NCBI GenBank assembly: GCA_016928955.1
Contig: JAFGJV010000004.1
Location: 323,736 to 387,735 of the forward strand
Source: Spirochaetales bacterium
GTDB lineage: Bacteria; Spirochaetota; Spirochaetia; Treponematales; UBA12059
Direction: 5' to 3'
DNA: 64,000 nt
Position 1 is the first letter of the stretch, and every line of letters begins with the position of its first letter. This document shows positions 16,949-26,181 of the stretch, piece by piece. Below the pieces are notes generated by a model. It saw only the letters and a program-made list of their open reading frames with translations, made no database searches and was not told where the DNA came from. Made by a program: the position numbers and the translations under genes.

Positions 16949-18249
16949 AAGGCGCCCCGGTTTTTTTCATAGCGTCGCGACTCATAGCCGGCCGCAACGA
17001 CGCGTCCGGAGGCAGGGACCAGGCCCGCAGGGCCCTGCGCGGGGCGGTACTTGCCATAGGCCTCAGCCTGGTGCCCCTCCTTACGGTCATGCAAGTGGCT
17101 GACGGCATGGTGCAGGGTATCAGCGCCCGATACGTCGAGCTGGGCACCTATCACGCCCAGGCCCACGCGTACTCGGACACGGAACCGCTTGCCGACGCCC
17201 GGGACCGTTTGGCCGCCACGCCAGGCGTTACGGGCGCCTGGATAGAATCCCAGTCAGTTGGCGTGGCCTTCACCTCAGGAGCCAGGGAAGGTGCTGCGAT
17301 ACGAGCCGTTGAGCAGGGCTTTCTGGACGACCCCGGCACGACAGCCTATTTTGAGCTTGAGGACGGTGATCTGGCCCTTGAACGGGCCAACGACGCCCTG
17401 GTGGGCTCCGCCCTGGCAGCCAAGCTGGGCATCAAATCCGGCGACAGTTTCAACCTGATAACCGTGCGACGCTCGGCAAGCGGCGAGCCCCTGCCCAAGG
17501 TGAGCATACTGAGGGTCAGGGGCGTGGTGTCCGCGGGATACCGGGAGCTGGATTCGCAGTGGCTGTTCATCCGCCAGGCCGACACCGCGCGGGTACTGCC
17601 CCGCGAAAGCACGCGCAGCTTCGTCGGCATAAAGTCGGCCGACCCCTTTGGCGAGCCTGAGCAAGCCCGCCTTCTGGCCGAGTCCGCTCTACAGCAGGGC
17701 TACACGGTGTATTCATGGAAGCGGCTGGAGCGCAACCTCTTCGAGTCCCTGGCCAGCACGCGCACCATGCTGCTCCTGATCATGGCCGTGACGGTTGCCG
17801 TTGCGGCAGTGAACGTGTCCAGCGCCCTGTCTACCCTGGTGATGGAGCGCAGGCAGGAAATAGCGGTGCTGAAAAGCCTGGGTGCCCGGCCATCCGACCT
17901 TGCCCGGACCTTCTCCCTGGGTGGCGCTTTCCTTGGCGCGGCGGGGGCGGTGCTCGGTTCGGCCTTTGGCCTCCTTGCCGCCACACGGATCAACGAGATA
18001 CTCAGAGTCCTTGAATGGCTATCCAATGCCGCAAGGCGCCTGGTAGCCCTTCTTACCGGTTCTCCGGCACCCGCGTACGCGCCCCTCCTAGACCCAGAAT
18101 ACTACCTGCAGGCCATACCCATTACCCTGCGCTTCGCAGACGTGGCCGGGGTGGTTATCCTGACGGTGGGGCTGTCCTTCGCGGCGTCCTTCCTGCCCGC
18201 CAGGAAAGCCGCCAGGCTGGATCCCATGGACGCGCTCAGAAGGCGCTGA
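16945..18249 (+). CDS. LolC/LolE-family ABC transporter permease (second copy)
   Basis: 434 residues, same topology as the first permease: N-terminal helix near residues 35-50, a periplasmic domain to about 270, then three helices with E-I-A-V-L-K-S-L-G-A after the first. The ATG overlaps the ATPase stop (ATGA). It ends the long operon that starts at 10224; three palindromes follow it. Having two different permeases around one ATPase matches the heterodimeric LolCDE arrangement and not a MacB homodimer. Confidence 0.85.
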   Translation: MKGAPVFFIASRLIAGRNDASGGRDQARRALRGAVLAIGLSLVPLLTVMQVADGMVQGISARYVELGTYHAQAHAYSDTEPLADARDRLAATPGVTGAWIESQSVGVAFTSGAREGAAIRAVEQGFLDDPGTTAYFELEDGDLALERANDALVGSALAAKLGIKSGDSFNLITVRRSASGEPLPKVSILRVRGVVSAGYRELDSQWLFIRQADTARVLPRESTRSFVGIKSADPFGEPEQARLLAESALQQGYTVYSWKRLERNLFESLASTRTMLLLIMAVTVAVAAVNVSSALSTLVMERRQEIAVLKSLGARPSDLARTFSLGGAFLGAAGAVLGSAFGLLAATRINEILRVLEWLSNAARRLVALLTGSPAPAYAPLLDPEYYLQAIPITLRFADVAGVVILTVGLSFAASFLPARKAARLDPMDALRRR

Positions 18250-18257
18250 GGCTTTTA

Positions 18258-18293
18258 GGAACCTCTAAAAACCCCTTGGTTATTAGAGGTTCC
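18258..18293. repeat. Palindrome 1 between lolC/E and recA
   Basis: 11-base perfect inverted repeat (arms 18258-18268 and 18283-18293, GGAACCTCTAA/TTAGAGGTTCC) with a 14-base loop. AT-richer than its surroundings. Confidence 0.8.
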
Positions 18294-18319
18294 CTGCGTT
18301 TTCGGCCGAAAACGCAGGG
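18292..18319. repeat. Palindrome 2 between lolC/E and recA
   Basis: 28-base fully self-complementary sequence, CCCTGCGTTTTC-GGCC-GAAAACGCAGGG, sharing two bases with palindrome 1. Confidence 0.85.
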
Positions 18320-18333
18320 TTTTCTAAGGTAAG

Positions 18334-18370
18334 CCTCTAAAAACTGCAGTTTTTAGAGGGGCCCTTTTTT
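18334..18370 (+). terminator. Palindrome 3, intrinsic terminator of the lol operon
   Basis: 26-base perfect palindrome (18334-18359; arms CCTCTAAAAA/TTTTTAGAGG around CTGCAG) followed by GGCCC and six T (18365-18370). Likely rho-independent terminator. Its left arm repeats the CCTCTAAAAA of palindrome 1, so alternative pairing between them is possible. Confidence 0.7.
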
Positions 18371-18383
18371 CAAACGGGTTCTG

Positions 18384-18412
18384 ATGACAAAGGCCGTCTC
18401 CCGGGGTATAGT
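18384..18412 (+). promoter_or_regulatory. Promoter of the recA operon
   Basis: ATGACA (18384-18389), 17 bases, TATAGT (18407-18412). This leaves a leader of about 87 bases before recA. I saw no LexA-type operator. Confidence 0.65.
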
Positions 18413-18505
18413 GCTCCTACCGCGGCCAAACGCAAGCGCCCAGCGCCCGCCGGACGTATAGATCCGCGGCGACGGAACCACACGAAACCCCGCCAGGAGG
18501 AAACC

Positions 18506-19693
18506 ATGGCCAAAACGGATACGCATCCCAGCACCGGTGAGGAAAAACTCAAAGCCCTGGAAGCTGCCCGGCTCCAGATAGAAAAGCAATACGGGGTGGG
18601 CTCCCTCATGAAGCTCGGCGCGAATGAGAATTCGCTCGCCATAGACTCCGTTCCTTCAGGATCCATTCTCCTTGACGAGGCGCTCGGTGTCGGCGGCTAT
18701 CCGCGCGGCCGCATCATAGAGATATACGGCCCGGAATCCTCGGGCAAGACCACCCTGGCCCTTCACGCCATAGCGGAGTGCCAGAAAAAGGGTGGCATAG
18801 CAGCCTTCATAGACGCTGAGCACGCCCTGGATCCGGTATACGCCAAGAACCTCGGCGTCAACACGGACGACCTGTGGGTATCCCAGCCTGACAACGGCGA
18901 GCAGGCTCTTGAGATAGCCGAGTCGCTCATACGCTCAGGCGCCGTGGACATCATCGTGGTGGACTCCGTGGCCGCGCTCACCCCACAGGCGGAAATCGAG
19001 GGCGACATGGGCGACGCCCATGTTGGCCTCCAGGCCCGTCTCATGAGCCAGGCGTTGCGCAAACTGACCGCTACCATTGGCAAATCCAAGTCCATACTGG
19101 TCTTCATCAACCAGATACGCATGAAAATCGGCGTTATGTTCGGCAACCCCGAGACCACCACGGGCGGAAACGCCCTGAAATTCTACTCGTCGGTCCGTCT
19201 GGAGGTCCGCCGCATAGAAACCATAGAACGGGGCGACGACGAGGCCGTGGGCAACAAGGTGCGCGTCAAGGTCGTCAAAAACAAGGTGGCTCCGCCCTTC
19301 CGCCGGGTCGAGCTCGAGATCATGTTCGGCAAAGGCATATCGGCGTCGGGCAGCCTGGTGGACGCGGCCGTCAAATGCGGCATCGTGGACAAAAAAGGCG
19401 CCTGGTACACCTACGGGGAGGAAAAGCTGGGGCAGGGCAGGGAGAACGTCAAGCTGAACCTGGAACAGAATCCCGACCTGGCGGCCGAACTCGAGGCCAA
19501 GTCCCGCGCCATCATGTTCCCCGGTAAGGACGTCAAGGCCAGTGACAAAAATGCCGACAAACCTGCCGCGGCCACCGCTACCAGCGCCGCCGAACCGGCA
19601 CCCAAGACCCTTACCAAGGCAGCAGAAACGGCCCAGCCGAAACAGGCCAAAGCCGCACAAGCGGCGGATCCCAACGAGGACGGGCTGTTCTGA
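18506..19693 (+). CDS. recA: Recombinase A
   Basis: 395 residues. ATP-dependent strand-exchange protein in homologous repair. Walker A G75-P-E-S-S-G-K-T-T, the Walker B region [12 protein letters not shown], and the L2 segment beginning [12 protein letters not shown] are canonical. The C-terminus carries an unusually Ala/Lys/Pro-rich tail of about 45 residues before the acidic P-N-E-D-G-L-F end. AGGAGG lies seven bases before the ATG. First gene of an eight-gene operon. Confidence 0.98.
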   Translation: MAKTDTHPSTGEEKLKALEAARLQIEKQYGVGSLMKLGANENSLAIDSVPSGSILLDEALGVGGYPRGRIIEIYGPESSGKTTLALHAIAECQKKGGIAAFIDAEHALDPVYAKNLGVNTDDLWVSQPDNGEQALEIAESLIRSGAVDIIVVDSVAALTPQAEIEGDMGDAHVGLQARLMSQALRKLTATIGKSKSILVFINQIRMKIGVMFGNPETTTGGNALKFYSSVRLEVRRIETIERGDDEAVGNKVRVKVVKNKVAPPFRRVELEIMFGKGISASGSLVDAAVKCGIVDKKGAWYTYGEEKLGQGRENVKLNLEQNPDLAAELEAKSRAIMFPGKDVKASDKNADKPAAATATSAAEPAPKTLTKAAETAQPKQAKAAQAADPNEDGLF

Positions 19694-20208
19694 CCCCTGT
19701 CTACCTGAGCCTCGGCTCGAACACGGGCGACAGCATGACCCTACTCGCGTCCGCCGTACACGCGTTATCCGGCCTTCTGGACGTCCTGCGCGTGTCGCCC
19801 CTGTACCGATCCAGCCCGCGCTATGTGCTGGACCAGCCGGATTTTCTCAATCTGGTTGTTGGGGGCGGCACGGACCTGGCTCCGGACGAGCTCCTGGACG
19901 CTACCCAGGCCATAGAGGCCGCCCACGGCAGGGACAGGTCCAAGGAGCGGCATAAGGGCCCGCGTACCCTTGACATAGACCTTGTCCTGTACGGCGACCG
20001 GGTCATACGGTCGGGCAGGCTGACCGTGCCCCATCCGGGCCTGACAGAGCGAGCCTTTGTGCTCGTACCGCTGCTTGACCTGGCCCCGGATATGGTCCAT
20101 CCGGAGACCGGAAGGCCCTTACGCGACTATTCGCGGGCCGTGGAAGGGCAGGGGATTTACCTTCACGGCGACGGGCGGCTATACTCGGGACCATCCGGAC
20201 GGGCATGA
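19690..20208 (+). CDS. folK: Dihydropterin pyrophosphokinase, probably from a CTG start
   Basis: HPPK transfers pyrophosphate from ATP to 6-hydroxymethyl-dihydropterin in folate synthesis. The family's first strand, [11 protein letters not shown], is encoded at 19699-19731, upstream of the only ATG (19735). No in-frame ATG, GTG or TTG exists before it within the checked stretch; the nearest near-cognate codon is CTG at 19690, overlapping the recA TGA. That gives 172 residues. Later motifs, [22 protein letters not shown] and [12 protein letters not shown], are normal. The stop overlaps scpA. Confidence 0.85.
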   Translation: MTPVYLSLGSNTGDSMTLLASAVHALSGLLDVLRVSPLYRSSPRYVLDQPDFLNLVVGGGTDLAPDELLDATQAIEAAHGRDRSKERHKGPRTLDIDLVLYGDRVIRSGRLTVPHPGLTERAFVLVPLLDLAPDMVHPETGRPLRDYSRAVEGQGIYLHGDGRLYSGPSGRA

Positions 20209-20978
20209 TGCAAGAAACCATAGACACCTCACCGGAAGCTCCCGCCTCAGGCAGGAGTTTCCGGCTCAACGACTTTGAGGGACCACTGGACCTCCTTCTG
20301 TTCCTCATCAAGAAGAACGAGGTGAGCGTCTACGACATACCCATCAGTTCCATAACCGAGCAGTTCCTGGCCGTGCTGGACTCGGCTGACGGCCTTGAGC
20401 TGGACGACCTCACGGAATTCTACGCCCTGGCGGCCACGCTCCTGTACATCAAAAGCCGCATGCTCCTCCCGGTTGAAGTCAACCTAGACGACGAAATCGA
20501 GGACCCCAGGCGCGACCTCGTGGACAAGCTGATCGAGTACCAGAAGTTCAAGAAACTGTCCGAGCTCATGGAACAGCGCGAGGCCGAGGTTGAGTGGACC
20601 ATAGAACGGCGGAAGATGCAGCGCGCCCTCCCGTTCGCTGACGACAACCTGTGGCAGGAAATCGACGTCTGGGACCTCCTCAAGTCCTTCTCGTCGCTCA
20701 TAGGCGGCATATCCAGCGAGCGCGTGATGGACCTGTACGAGGAAGTGTCCATCAACGAGAAGACCACGCTTATCAACGAGCTGCTGGAGTCCAGGGAATC
20801 GTTCAGCTTCCACGACCTCATCACGCGGCCGGGCTCCGTGCTCGACATCGTGTGCGCCTTCCTTGCCATCCTGGAGGCGGTGAAATTCCGCCTCATATCC
20901 ATACGCCAGCATCGCCTGTTCGGCGACATTCAAATCCGTGCGCACGGCAAGCGGGGAGCCAGTGGAACTGAATCTTGA
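20205..20978 (+). CDS. scpA: Segregation and condensation protein A
   Basis: 257 residues. Kleisin subunit that bridges SMC heads in the bacterial condensin. N-terminal F-E-G-P-L-D-L-L-L-F-L-I is the family hallmark; A-A-T-L-L-Y-I-K-S-R-M-L-L-P follows, and a C-terminal winged-helix region contains V-C-A-F-L-A-I-L-E-A-V-K. Two adjacent ATGs (20205, 20208) are possible; the first overlaps the folK stop. The C-terminus overlaps the scpB start region. Confidence 0.95.
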   Translation: MMQETIDTSPEAPASGRSFRLNDFEGPLDLLLFLIKKNEVSVYDIPISSITEQFLAVLDSADGLELDDLTEFYALAATLLYIKSRMLLPVEVNLDDEIEDPRRDLVDKLIEYQKFKKLSELMEQREAEVEWTIERRKMQRALPFADDNLWQEIDVWDLLKSFSSLIGGISSERVMDLYEEVSINEKTTLINELLESRESFSFHDLITRPGSVLDIVCAFLAILEAVKFRLISIRQHRLFGDIQIRAHGKRGASGTES

Positions 20979-21513
20979 CAAGGAAGCGGCGCTTTTAGAG
21001 ACCATCCTCTTCCTCGAATCGGAGCCCATGGACGAGGCGGGCCTGTCACGCGCCAGCGGCCTGTCAAAGGACGTGGTGGAAGCCGCTATGGAACACCTCA
21101 AGGACGTCATGACCGGCGACTCCCACGGGCTTGAGCCCGTGAGGGTTGGCGGCGGCTGGATGCTTGCGCCTAAAAGCGAACTGTGGGAAGTACTGCGCGA
21201 GCGCTACGGCCGCAAGAACGAGCAGCGCATGTCCAAGGCCGCCCTCGAGACCCTATCCATCATAGCGTACTCCCAGCCGATCACGCGCGCCGAGATAGAG
21301 GCCATACGGGGCGTCGCCGCCGACAACATGATACGCTTCCTCCTCGAGAAGGAATTCATCAAGGAGGTCGGCAAGAAGGAAGCTCCCGGCCGGCCCATCC
21401 AGTACGGCACGACCAAAGAATTCCTGAAGTTCTTCCGGCTCAGCAGCATAGCCGAACTGCCCAAGCTCGACGAGTTGGACAGGGAGCGTTTCGAGCTGGA
21501 GGGCGACGCTTGA
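20962..21513 (+). CDS. scpB: Segregation and condensation protein B
   Basis: 183 residues from GTG 20962, chosen for a GGGGAG Shine-Dalgarno just upstream; GTG 20938 would add eight residues. Tandem winged helices: L-E-T-I-L-F-L-E-S-E-P, then L-S-I-I-A-Y-S-Q-P-I-T-R-A-E-I-E-A-I-R-G and G-R-P-I-Q-Y-G-T-T-K-E-F-L are typical of ScpB, the kite subunit of SMC-ScpAB. The scpA-scpB-rlu-cmk order is common in bacteria. Confidence 0.95.
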   Translation: MELNLDKEAALLETILFLESEPMDEAGLSRASGLSKDVVEAAMEHLKDVMTGDSHGLEPVRVGGGWMLAPKSELWEVLRERYGRKNEQRMSKAALETLSIIAYSQPITRAEIEAIRGVAADNMIRFLLEKEFIKEVGKKEAPGRPIQYGTTKEFLKFFRLSSIAELPKLDELDRERFELEGDA

Positions 21514-22292
21514 GCGACGGGGAAGCTACACCGGACGACGGACGGGCAGGTACCAGGCTCCAGGCAGTCCTTGCCCGGGCCGGCGTGGCCTCCAGGCGCT
21601 CCGCCGAGAAACTCATCCTGGCCGGCAGGGTCAGCGTGAACGGCCAGGTGGTAACCCAGCTCGGCACACGGGTGTCTCCGGACGACCAGCTGTTGCTTGA
21701 CGGCCAGCCTATCCAGCCGGAAGCCTGCGTGCTCCGGCTGGTGCTGAACAAGCCTCCCGGCTACCTGTGCGCCATGTCGGACCCCCACGGCCGCCCTCTG
21801 GCCTCATCGCTCTTCCTGCCCGACATACCTGAGCGGGTGTACCACGTGGGAAGGCTGGACATGTACTCCTGTGGCCTGGTCATGTACACCAACGACGGAG
21901 ACTTTGCGGCCAAGGCGGGCCATCCCTCGTACGGGCTCATCAAGGAATACGAGGTCGAGACGGACGGCCGCCTGCACCCGGATTTTGGGACAGCCTTCGA
22001 AAAAGGCCTTGCGGAGGGCGGAGAGATCCTGAAGGCGGAGAGGGTAGAGGTCCACGGCCTCAGGCGCTGCTCGGTCTGGCTGGCAGAGGGCCGCAACCGC
22101 GAGATTCGCAGGGCCTTGAGCCTTTACCGCCTCCACGCCAGGGTACTCAGGCGCGTGGCCATAGGCCCCGTGCGCATCGGAGATCTGCCCGAAGGCTCCT
22201 GGAGGCGCCTGTCGGAGGCCGAGGAAGCCGAGCTTGACAGAATTTTCTCCGCCGCGCGCGGGGCGGGCGGCAGGAGGGGAGGACGCACATGA
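21510..22292 (+). CDS. rluB: RsuA/RluB-family pseudouridine synthase
   Basis: 260 residues, beginning at TTG 21510 that overlaps the scpB stop (TTGA). An S4 RNA-binding domain (L-Q-A-V-L-A-R-A-G-V-A-S-R-R, residues 17-30) precedes the catalytic domain; catalytic Asp117 is in G-R-L-D-M-Y-S-C-G-L. R-N-R-E-I-R-R near 205 is also typical. Probably modifies 23S rRNA helix 89 like RluB, but RsuA and RluE act on other sites and position alone cannot settle it. Stop overlaps cmk-rpsA. Confidence 0.85.
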   Translation: MSDGEATPDDGRAGTRLQAVLARAGVASRRSAEKLILAGRVSVNGQVVTQLGTRVSPDDQLLLDGQPIQPEACVLRLVLNKPPGYLCAMSDPHGRPLASSLFLPDIPERVYHVGRLDMYSCGLVMYTNDGDFAAKAGHPSYGLIKEYEVETDGRLHPDFGTAFEKGLAEGGEILKAERVEVHGLRRCSVWLAEGRNREIRRALSLYRLHARVLRRVAIGPVRIGDLPEGSWRRLSEAEEAELDRIFSAARGAGGRRGGRT

Positions 22293-24658
22293 TCGTCGCC
22301 ATGGATGGTCCGGCCGGCACCGGCAAGAGCACCCTGGCCAGGCTCGTCGCGGAGCGGGCGGGCTTTACCTACGTGAACTCTGGCAGCCTGTACAGGGCGG
22401 TCACCCTGGCCGTACTGCGGGCGGGCCTGGATATCGGCGACCAAGAGGGCATAACGCGCCTGGCGGAAGGCTTGGACCTGGATTACCGTGACGGGCTCCT
22501 GCACCTGAACGGCGAAAACGTGGAGAGCCTCCTCCGGTCGGACCAGGTCGAGGCCGCGGTTGCCAGGCTGTCGGCCATCGTGCCTGTCCGGCATGTGGTC
22601 AACGGGCACCTCCGCCGCCTGGCCCAGGGTCGAGACGCCGTGGTGGAGGGCAGGGACATATGCACGGTGGTCTTCCCGGACGCCGAGCTCAAGTTCTTCA
22701 TAGACGCCAGCGTTGAAGCCAGGGCACAGAGGCGCTTTGCCCAGGGCACCAGCTCCCTCAGCCTGGACGAGATACGCGCCGCGATAGAGGATCGCGACCG
22801 GATAGACAGGAACAAGGCCGAAGGCAGCCTCAAAAAGGCTGATGACGCCATCTATTTGGATACGTCGTACTTGACCATAGATGAAGTTTATGAGAAAGTG
22901 TCCGGGAAAATCCAACAGCAAGGGAACCGTATGGGCAAGGAAGTGGAAATGGACGCCGCTGCACCCTCCGCAGACAGCATCCAGACACAGTTACAGGAAC
23001 AGTATCTTAAATCCATGGGCCAACTGGAGGAGGGTGACCTGGTCGAGGGTCATGTGGTCCAGGTCGCCAGCGACTGCGTCTTCGTGGACGTCGGCGCCAA
23101 GAGCGAGGGCAAGATCCCTCTTTCGGAGTTCTCCGAGCCTCCCAAGGTCGGGGATGTCGTGACCGTGGTCCTCATGAAGAAGGAAACCCGGTCCGGCGAG
23201 ACCTACGTGTCCAAATCCAAGGCGGACGAGAAAGTCCACTGGCGAAATATCCAGAACGCCCACAAGAACCACGAAACCGTGGAAGGCGTCATAGCCAAGG
23301 AAATCAAGGGCGGCTTCGAGGTGACCCTTGGCCACGGGCTCAGGGCCTTCTTGCCCGTCTCCAAGGCTGACGTGCAGCGCGTTGAGACAGGCGACTACCT
23401 CATCGGCAAGAAGTCCAAGTTCTACCTGGAACGGCTGTACTCCGACAAGCGCGTCAACATCGTGGTCAACCGCCGCGAGTGGCTTGAGGAAGAGGTCAAG
23501 GCCCGCCGCGAGCAGTTCTTCTCCACCGTCCAGATTGGCGACACCGTCAAGGGCGAGGTGAAGAGTTTCACCAGCTTTGGCGCGTTCATAGATCTTGGCG
23601 GGTTTGACGGCCTCCTGCACATCAACGACATGAGCTGGGGCCACGTGACCAAGCCCAAGGACTTTGTCAAAAAGGGCCAGGAAATCGAGCTCAAGGTCAT
23701 CAAGATCGACCCGGAAGAGGGCCGCATCAACCTGTCGCTCAAGCACTTCTCGCAGGATCCCTGGGAGACTTTCGAGGAACGCTACCACCTGGACGCCGTT
23801 GTCAACGGCAAGGTGACCAAGCTGACCGACTACGGCGCCTTCATCGAGCTCGAGGAAGGCATCGAGGGCCTTGCCCACATATCCGAGTTCTCTTGGGTCA
23901 AGCGCGTCAAGCGCCCGGACGAGATGCTCAAGATCGGCGACTCAGTCGAGTGCATGATCCTGGGCTACGACCTGGACCAGCAGAAGGTGTCCCTGGGCCT
24001 CCGCCAGGTCCACGAGAACCCCTGGACCACCATAGACAGCCGCTACCCCGTGAACACCAAACTGACCCGCAAGGTCGTCAAGATCACCGGCGCCGGCGCC
24101 TTCATCGAGCTGGAAGACGGCATAGACGGCTTTCTGCCCGCTGAGGAGCTGTCCTGGACCAAGAAGGTCAGGAACGCAGGTTCCGAGGTGCAGGTGGGCG
24201 AGGACATCGAGGTCATGGTCATCGAGAACCAGCCCGAGGACCGCTCTATCCGCCTGTCCGTCCGCCGCCTGTCCGACGATCCCTGGGTGGCCTTTGGCGC
24301 CACGTACCGCGTGGGCACGGTGCTCGACGGCACCGTATCGTCCATCACGGACTTCGGCGTGTTCGTCAAGGTGCCCGGCAACCTGGAAGGCCTTGTCAAC
24401 AAGGCCAACCTGAGCGACGGTCGCGAGGAGGACTTCGAGACCGCGGTCAAGAAGTACGAGGTGGGTTCGCCCATCAAGGTGGTTATCACGGAGCTGATGC
24501 CCGACCGGCAGAAGCTGTCGCTGTCCGTCCGCGACCTCGCCAGGCGCGAGCAGCAGGCGGAGATGTCCCGCTTCATGGACGAGGGCTCGGGCAATGAGGG
24601 CTTCACCCTCGGTGACCTGCTCAAAGAGAAGAAGGACAGCTCCCGGAAGAACCCCTAA
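22289..24658 (+). CDS. cmk-rpsA: Cytidylate kinase fused to ribosomal protein S1
   Basis: 789 residues. Residues 1-212 are a complete bacterial CMP kinase: P-loop G-P-A-G-T-G-K-S-T, Y-V-N-S-G-S-L-Y-R, V-V-E-G-R-D-I, R-D-R-I-D-R. Residues about 230-770 hold six S1 OB-fold repeats; the third and fourth contain G-A-F-I-D-L and G-A-F-I-E-L. The two are normally neighbouring genes; here they are one frame. An internal ATG at 22931 (Met215), preceded by AAGGGAA, could give free S1. Thus translation initiation at structured mRNAs and pyrimidine metabolism are joined. Confidence 0.93.
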   Translation: MIVAMDGPAGTGKSTLARLVAERAGFTYVNSGSLYRAVTLAVLRAGLDIGDQEGITRLAEGLDLDYRDGLLHLNGENVESLLRSDQVEAAVARLSAIVPVRHVVNGHLRRLAQGRDAVVEGRDICTVVFPDAELKFFIDASVEARAQRRFAQGTSSLSLDEIRAAIEDRDRIDRNKAEGSLKKADDAIYLDTSYLTIDEVYEKVSGKIQQQGNRMGKEVEMDAAAPSADSIQTQLQEQYLKSMGQLEEGDLVEGHVVQVASDCVFVDVGAKSEGKIPLSEFSEPPKVGDVVTVVLMKKETRSGETYVSKSKADEKVHWRNIQNAHKNHETVEGVIAKEIKGGFEVTLGHGLRAFLPVSKADVQRVETGDYLIGKKSKFYLERLYSDKRVNIVVNRREWLEEEVKARREQFFSTVQIGDTVKGEVKSFTSFGAFIDLGGFDGLLHINDMSWGHVTKPKDFVKKGQEIELKVIKIDPEEGRINLSLKHFSQDPWETFEERYHLDAVVNGKVTKLTDYGAFIELEEGIEGLAHISEFSWVKRVKRPDEMLKIGDSVECMILGYDLDQQKVSLGLRQVHENPWTTIDSRYPVNTKLTRKVVKITGAGAFIELEDGIDGFLPAEELSWTKKVRNAGSEVQVGEDIEVMVIENQPEDRSIRLSVRRLSDDPWVAFGATYRVGTVLDGTVSSITDFGVFVKVPGNLEGLVNKANLSDGREEDFETAVKKYEVGSPIKVVITELMPDRQKLSLSVRDLARREQQAEMSRFMDEGSGNEGFTLGDLLKEKKDSSRKNP

Positions 24659-24664
24659 ACGGCC

Positions 24665-26176
24665 ATGCTGGACCGTATCGATCCCGACAAGTTCGCAACG
24701 CTTATCGAGATCAATACGCTCATAAACTCCAACTACGGTGACGCCACGGCGCTCCTGACTCATATTATCGAGTCGGCGACGCGGCTCACCGAGGGGGAGG
24801 CATCCTCCCTCGTCCTCAAGAACGAGGACGACGGGAGGCTGTATTTCGAGATAGCCCTTGGCCCCAAGGGGCGCGAGGTCAAGCGTTTTTCCCTCAGCTC
24901 CGGAGAAGGTATAGCCGGCTGGGTGGCCGAGCGCGGCCAGTCCCTGATCGTCAACGACGTCGAGACCGACTCCAGGTTCTACGGCGACATATCCAAATCC
25001 ATAGGCTTTCCCACCTACAGCATCCTGGCCGTACCCATGCTCGTGCGCGACCGCTGCGTGGGCGTCATCGAGATCATCAACAAAAAGGGCATGAAGTATT
25101 TCACCCAGCTGGACCTCCAGTGGTTGGAAATGTTCGCCACCCAGGCAGCCATAGCCATTGAGAACGCCCGCTACCTGGAAAAAGCCAAACAGGAGATCGG
25201 TTTCCTTAGGGACCAGATCACCAACGACCAGGGCTACCACGTCATGGTGGCCAAAAGTCCCGACATCCTGGAAAAGCTCGAGCTCATAGAGCGCGTCGCC
25301 AAAACGGACTCGTCCGTGCTGATTCTGGGCGAAAGCGGCGTGGGCAAGGAGCTGTTCGCCGAGCAGGTGCACCTGAAAAGCCACCGAACCGGCAAACCTT
25401 TCATACGGGTGAACTGCGCGGCCCTGCCGGAAGGCCTTCTGGAAAGCGAGCTTTTTGGCCACGTCAAGGGAGCCTTTACCGACGCCATTCAGAACCGGCG
25501 AGGGCGCTTCGAGCTGGCTGACGGAGGCACCATTTTCCTGGACGAGATAGGGGAGGTACCCCTGCGCCTGCAGGCCAAGCTCCTGCGGGTCATCCAGCAG
25601 AAAACCTTCGAGCCCGTCGGATCCTCAGACACCATGACCGTTGACGTGCGCATCGTCGCCGCCACCAACCGCGACATAGACGCCCTGGTCAAGCGCGGGG
25701 AGTTCCGCTCGGACCTATACTACCGCCTGAACGTGCTACCCATATACATACCGCCCCTGAGGCAGCGTAAGGAAGACATACCGGCCCTGGCTGATTTCTT
25801 CCTCAAGAAATTCTGCCGCGAGACCAAGAAACAGCTGTCCGGCTTTACGGACGCGGCCATGGAGCACATGCTTTCGTACTCGTGGCCGGGCAACGTACGC
25901 GAGCTTGAGAACGCCGTGGAGCGGGCAGTGGTCATAGCCAAGGAACACACCATAGGCCACAAGGACCTGTTGATCGGCTCATCGGGATCCGGCCAGGACG
26001 AGTACCGCGGGAAAAACCTCAAGGAAGCCCTGACCATATTCAAAAAGCATTTCATAGCCAATGCCCTGGAAGAAAACCTGTGGAAACAGACCGAGACCGC
26101 AAAGGTGCTGGACATCCAGCGCACCTACCTGTCGCGGCTCATCAAGGAACTGGAAATAGTACCCCCCAAGGAGTGA
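24665..26176 (+). CDS. GAF-domain sigma54-dependent transcription activator
   Basis: 503 residues. GAF sensor domain (about 10-175), AAA+ sigma54 interaction domain (about 195-420; Walker A G222-E-S-G-V-G-K-E, Walker B T-I-F-L-D-E-I-G) and Fis-type helix-turn-helix at the C-terminus. The sigma54-contacting loop reads G-A-F-T-D-A (from G269) instead of G-A-F-T-G-A. The ligand of the GAF domain is unknown. It sits six bases after cmk-rpsA in the recA operon. No sigma54 promoter (GG-N10-GC type) was recognised nearby. Confidence 0.92.
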   Translation: MLDRIDPDKFATLIEINTLINSNYGDATALLTHIIESATRLTEGEASSLVLKNEDDGRLYFEIALGPKGREVKRFSLSSGEGIAGWVAERGQSLIVNDVETDSRFYGDISKSIGFPTYSILAVPMLVRDRCVGVIEIINKKGMKYFTQLDLQWLEMFATQAAIAIENARYLEKAKQEIGFLRDQITNDQGYHVMVAKSPDILEKLELIERVAKTDSSVLILGESGVGKELFAEQVHLKSHRTGKPFIRVNCAALPEGLLESELFGHVKGAFTDAIQNRRGRFELADGGTIFLDEIGEVPLRLQAKLLRVIQQKTFEPVGSSDTMTVDVRIVAATNRDIDALVKRGEFRSDLYYRLNVLPIYIPPLRQRKEDIPALADFFLKKFCRETKKQLSGFTDAAMEHMLSYSWPGNVRELENAVERAVVIAKEHTIGHKDLLIGSSGSGQDEYRGKNLKEALTIFKKHFIANALEENLWKQTETAKVLDIQRTYLSRLIKELEIVPPKE

Positions 26177-26181
26177 GCATC

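Noticed and set aside
18370-18505. LexA-type operator upstream of recA
   Set aside because: No palindromic operator could be recognised between the promoter and the recA start.
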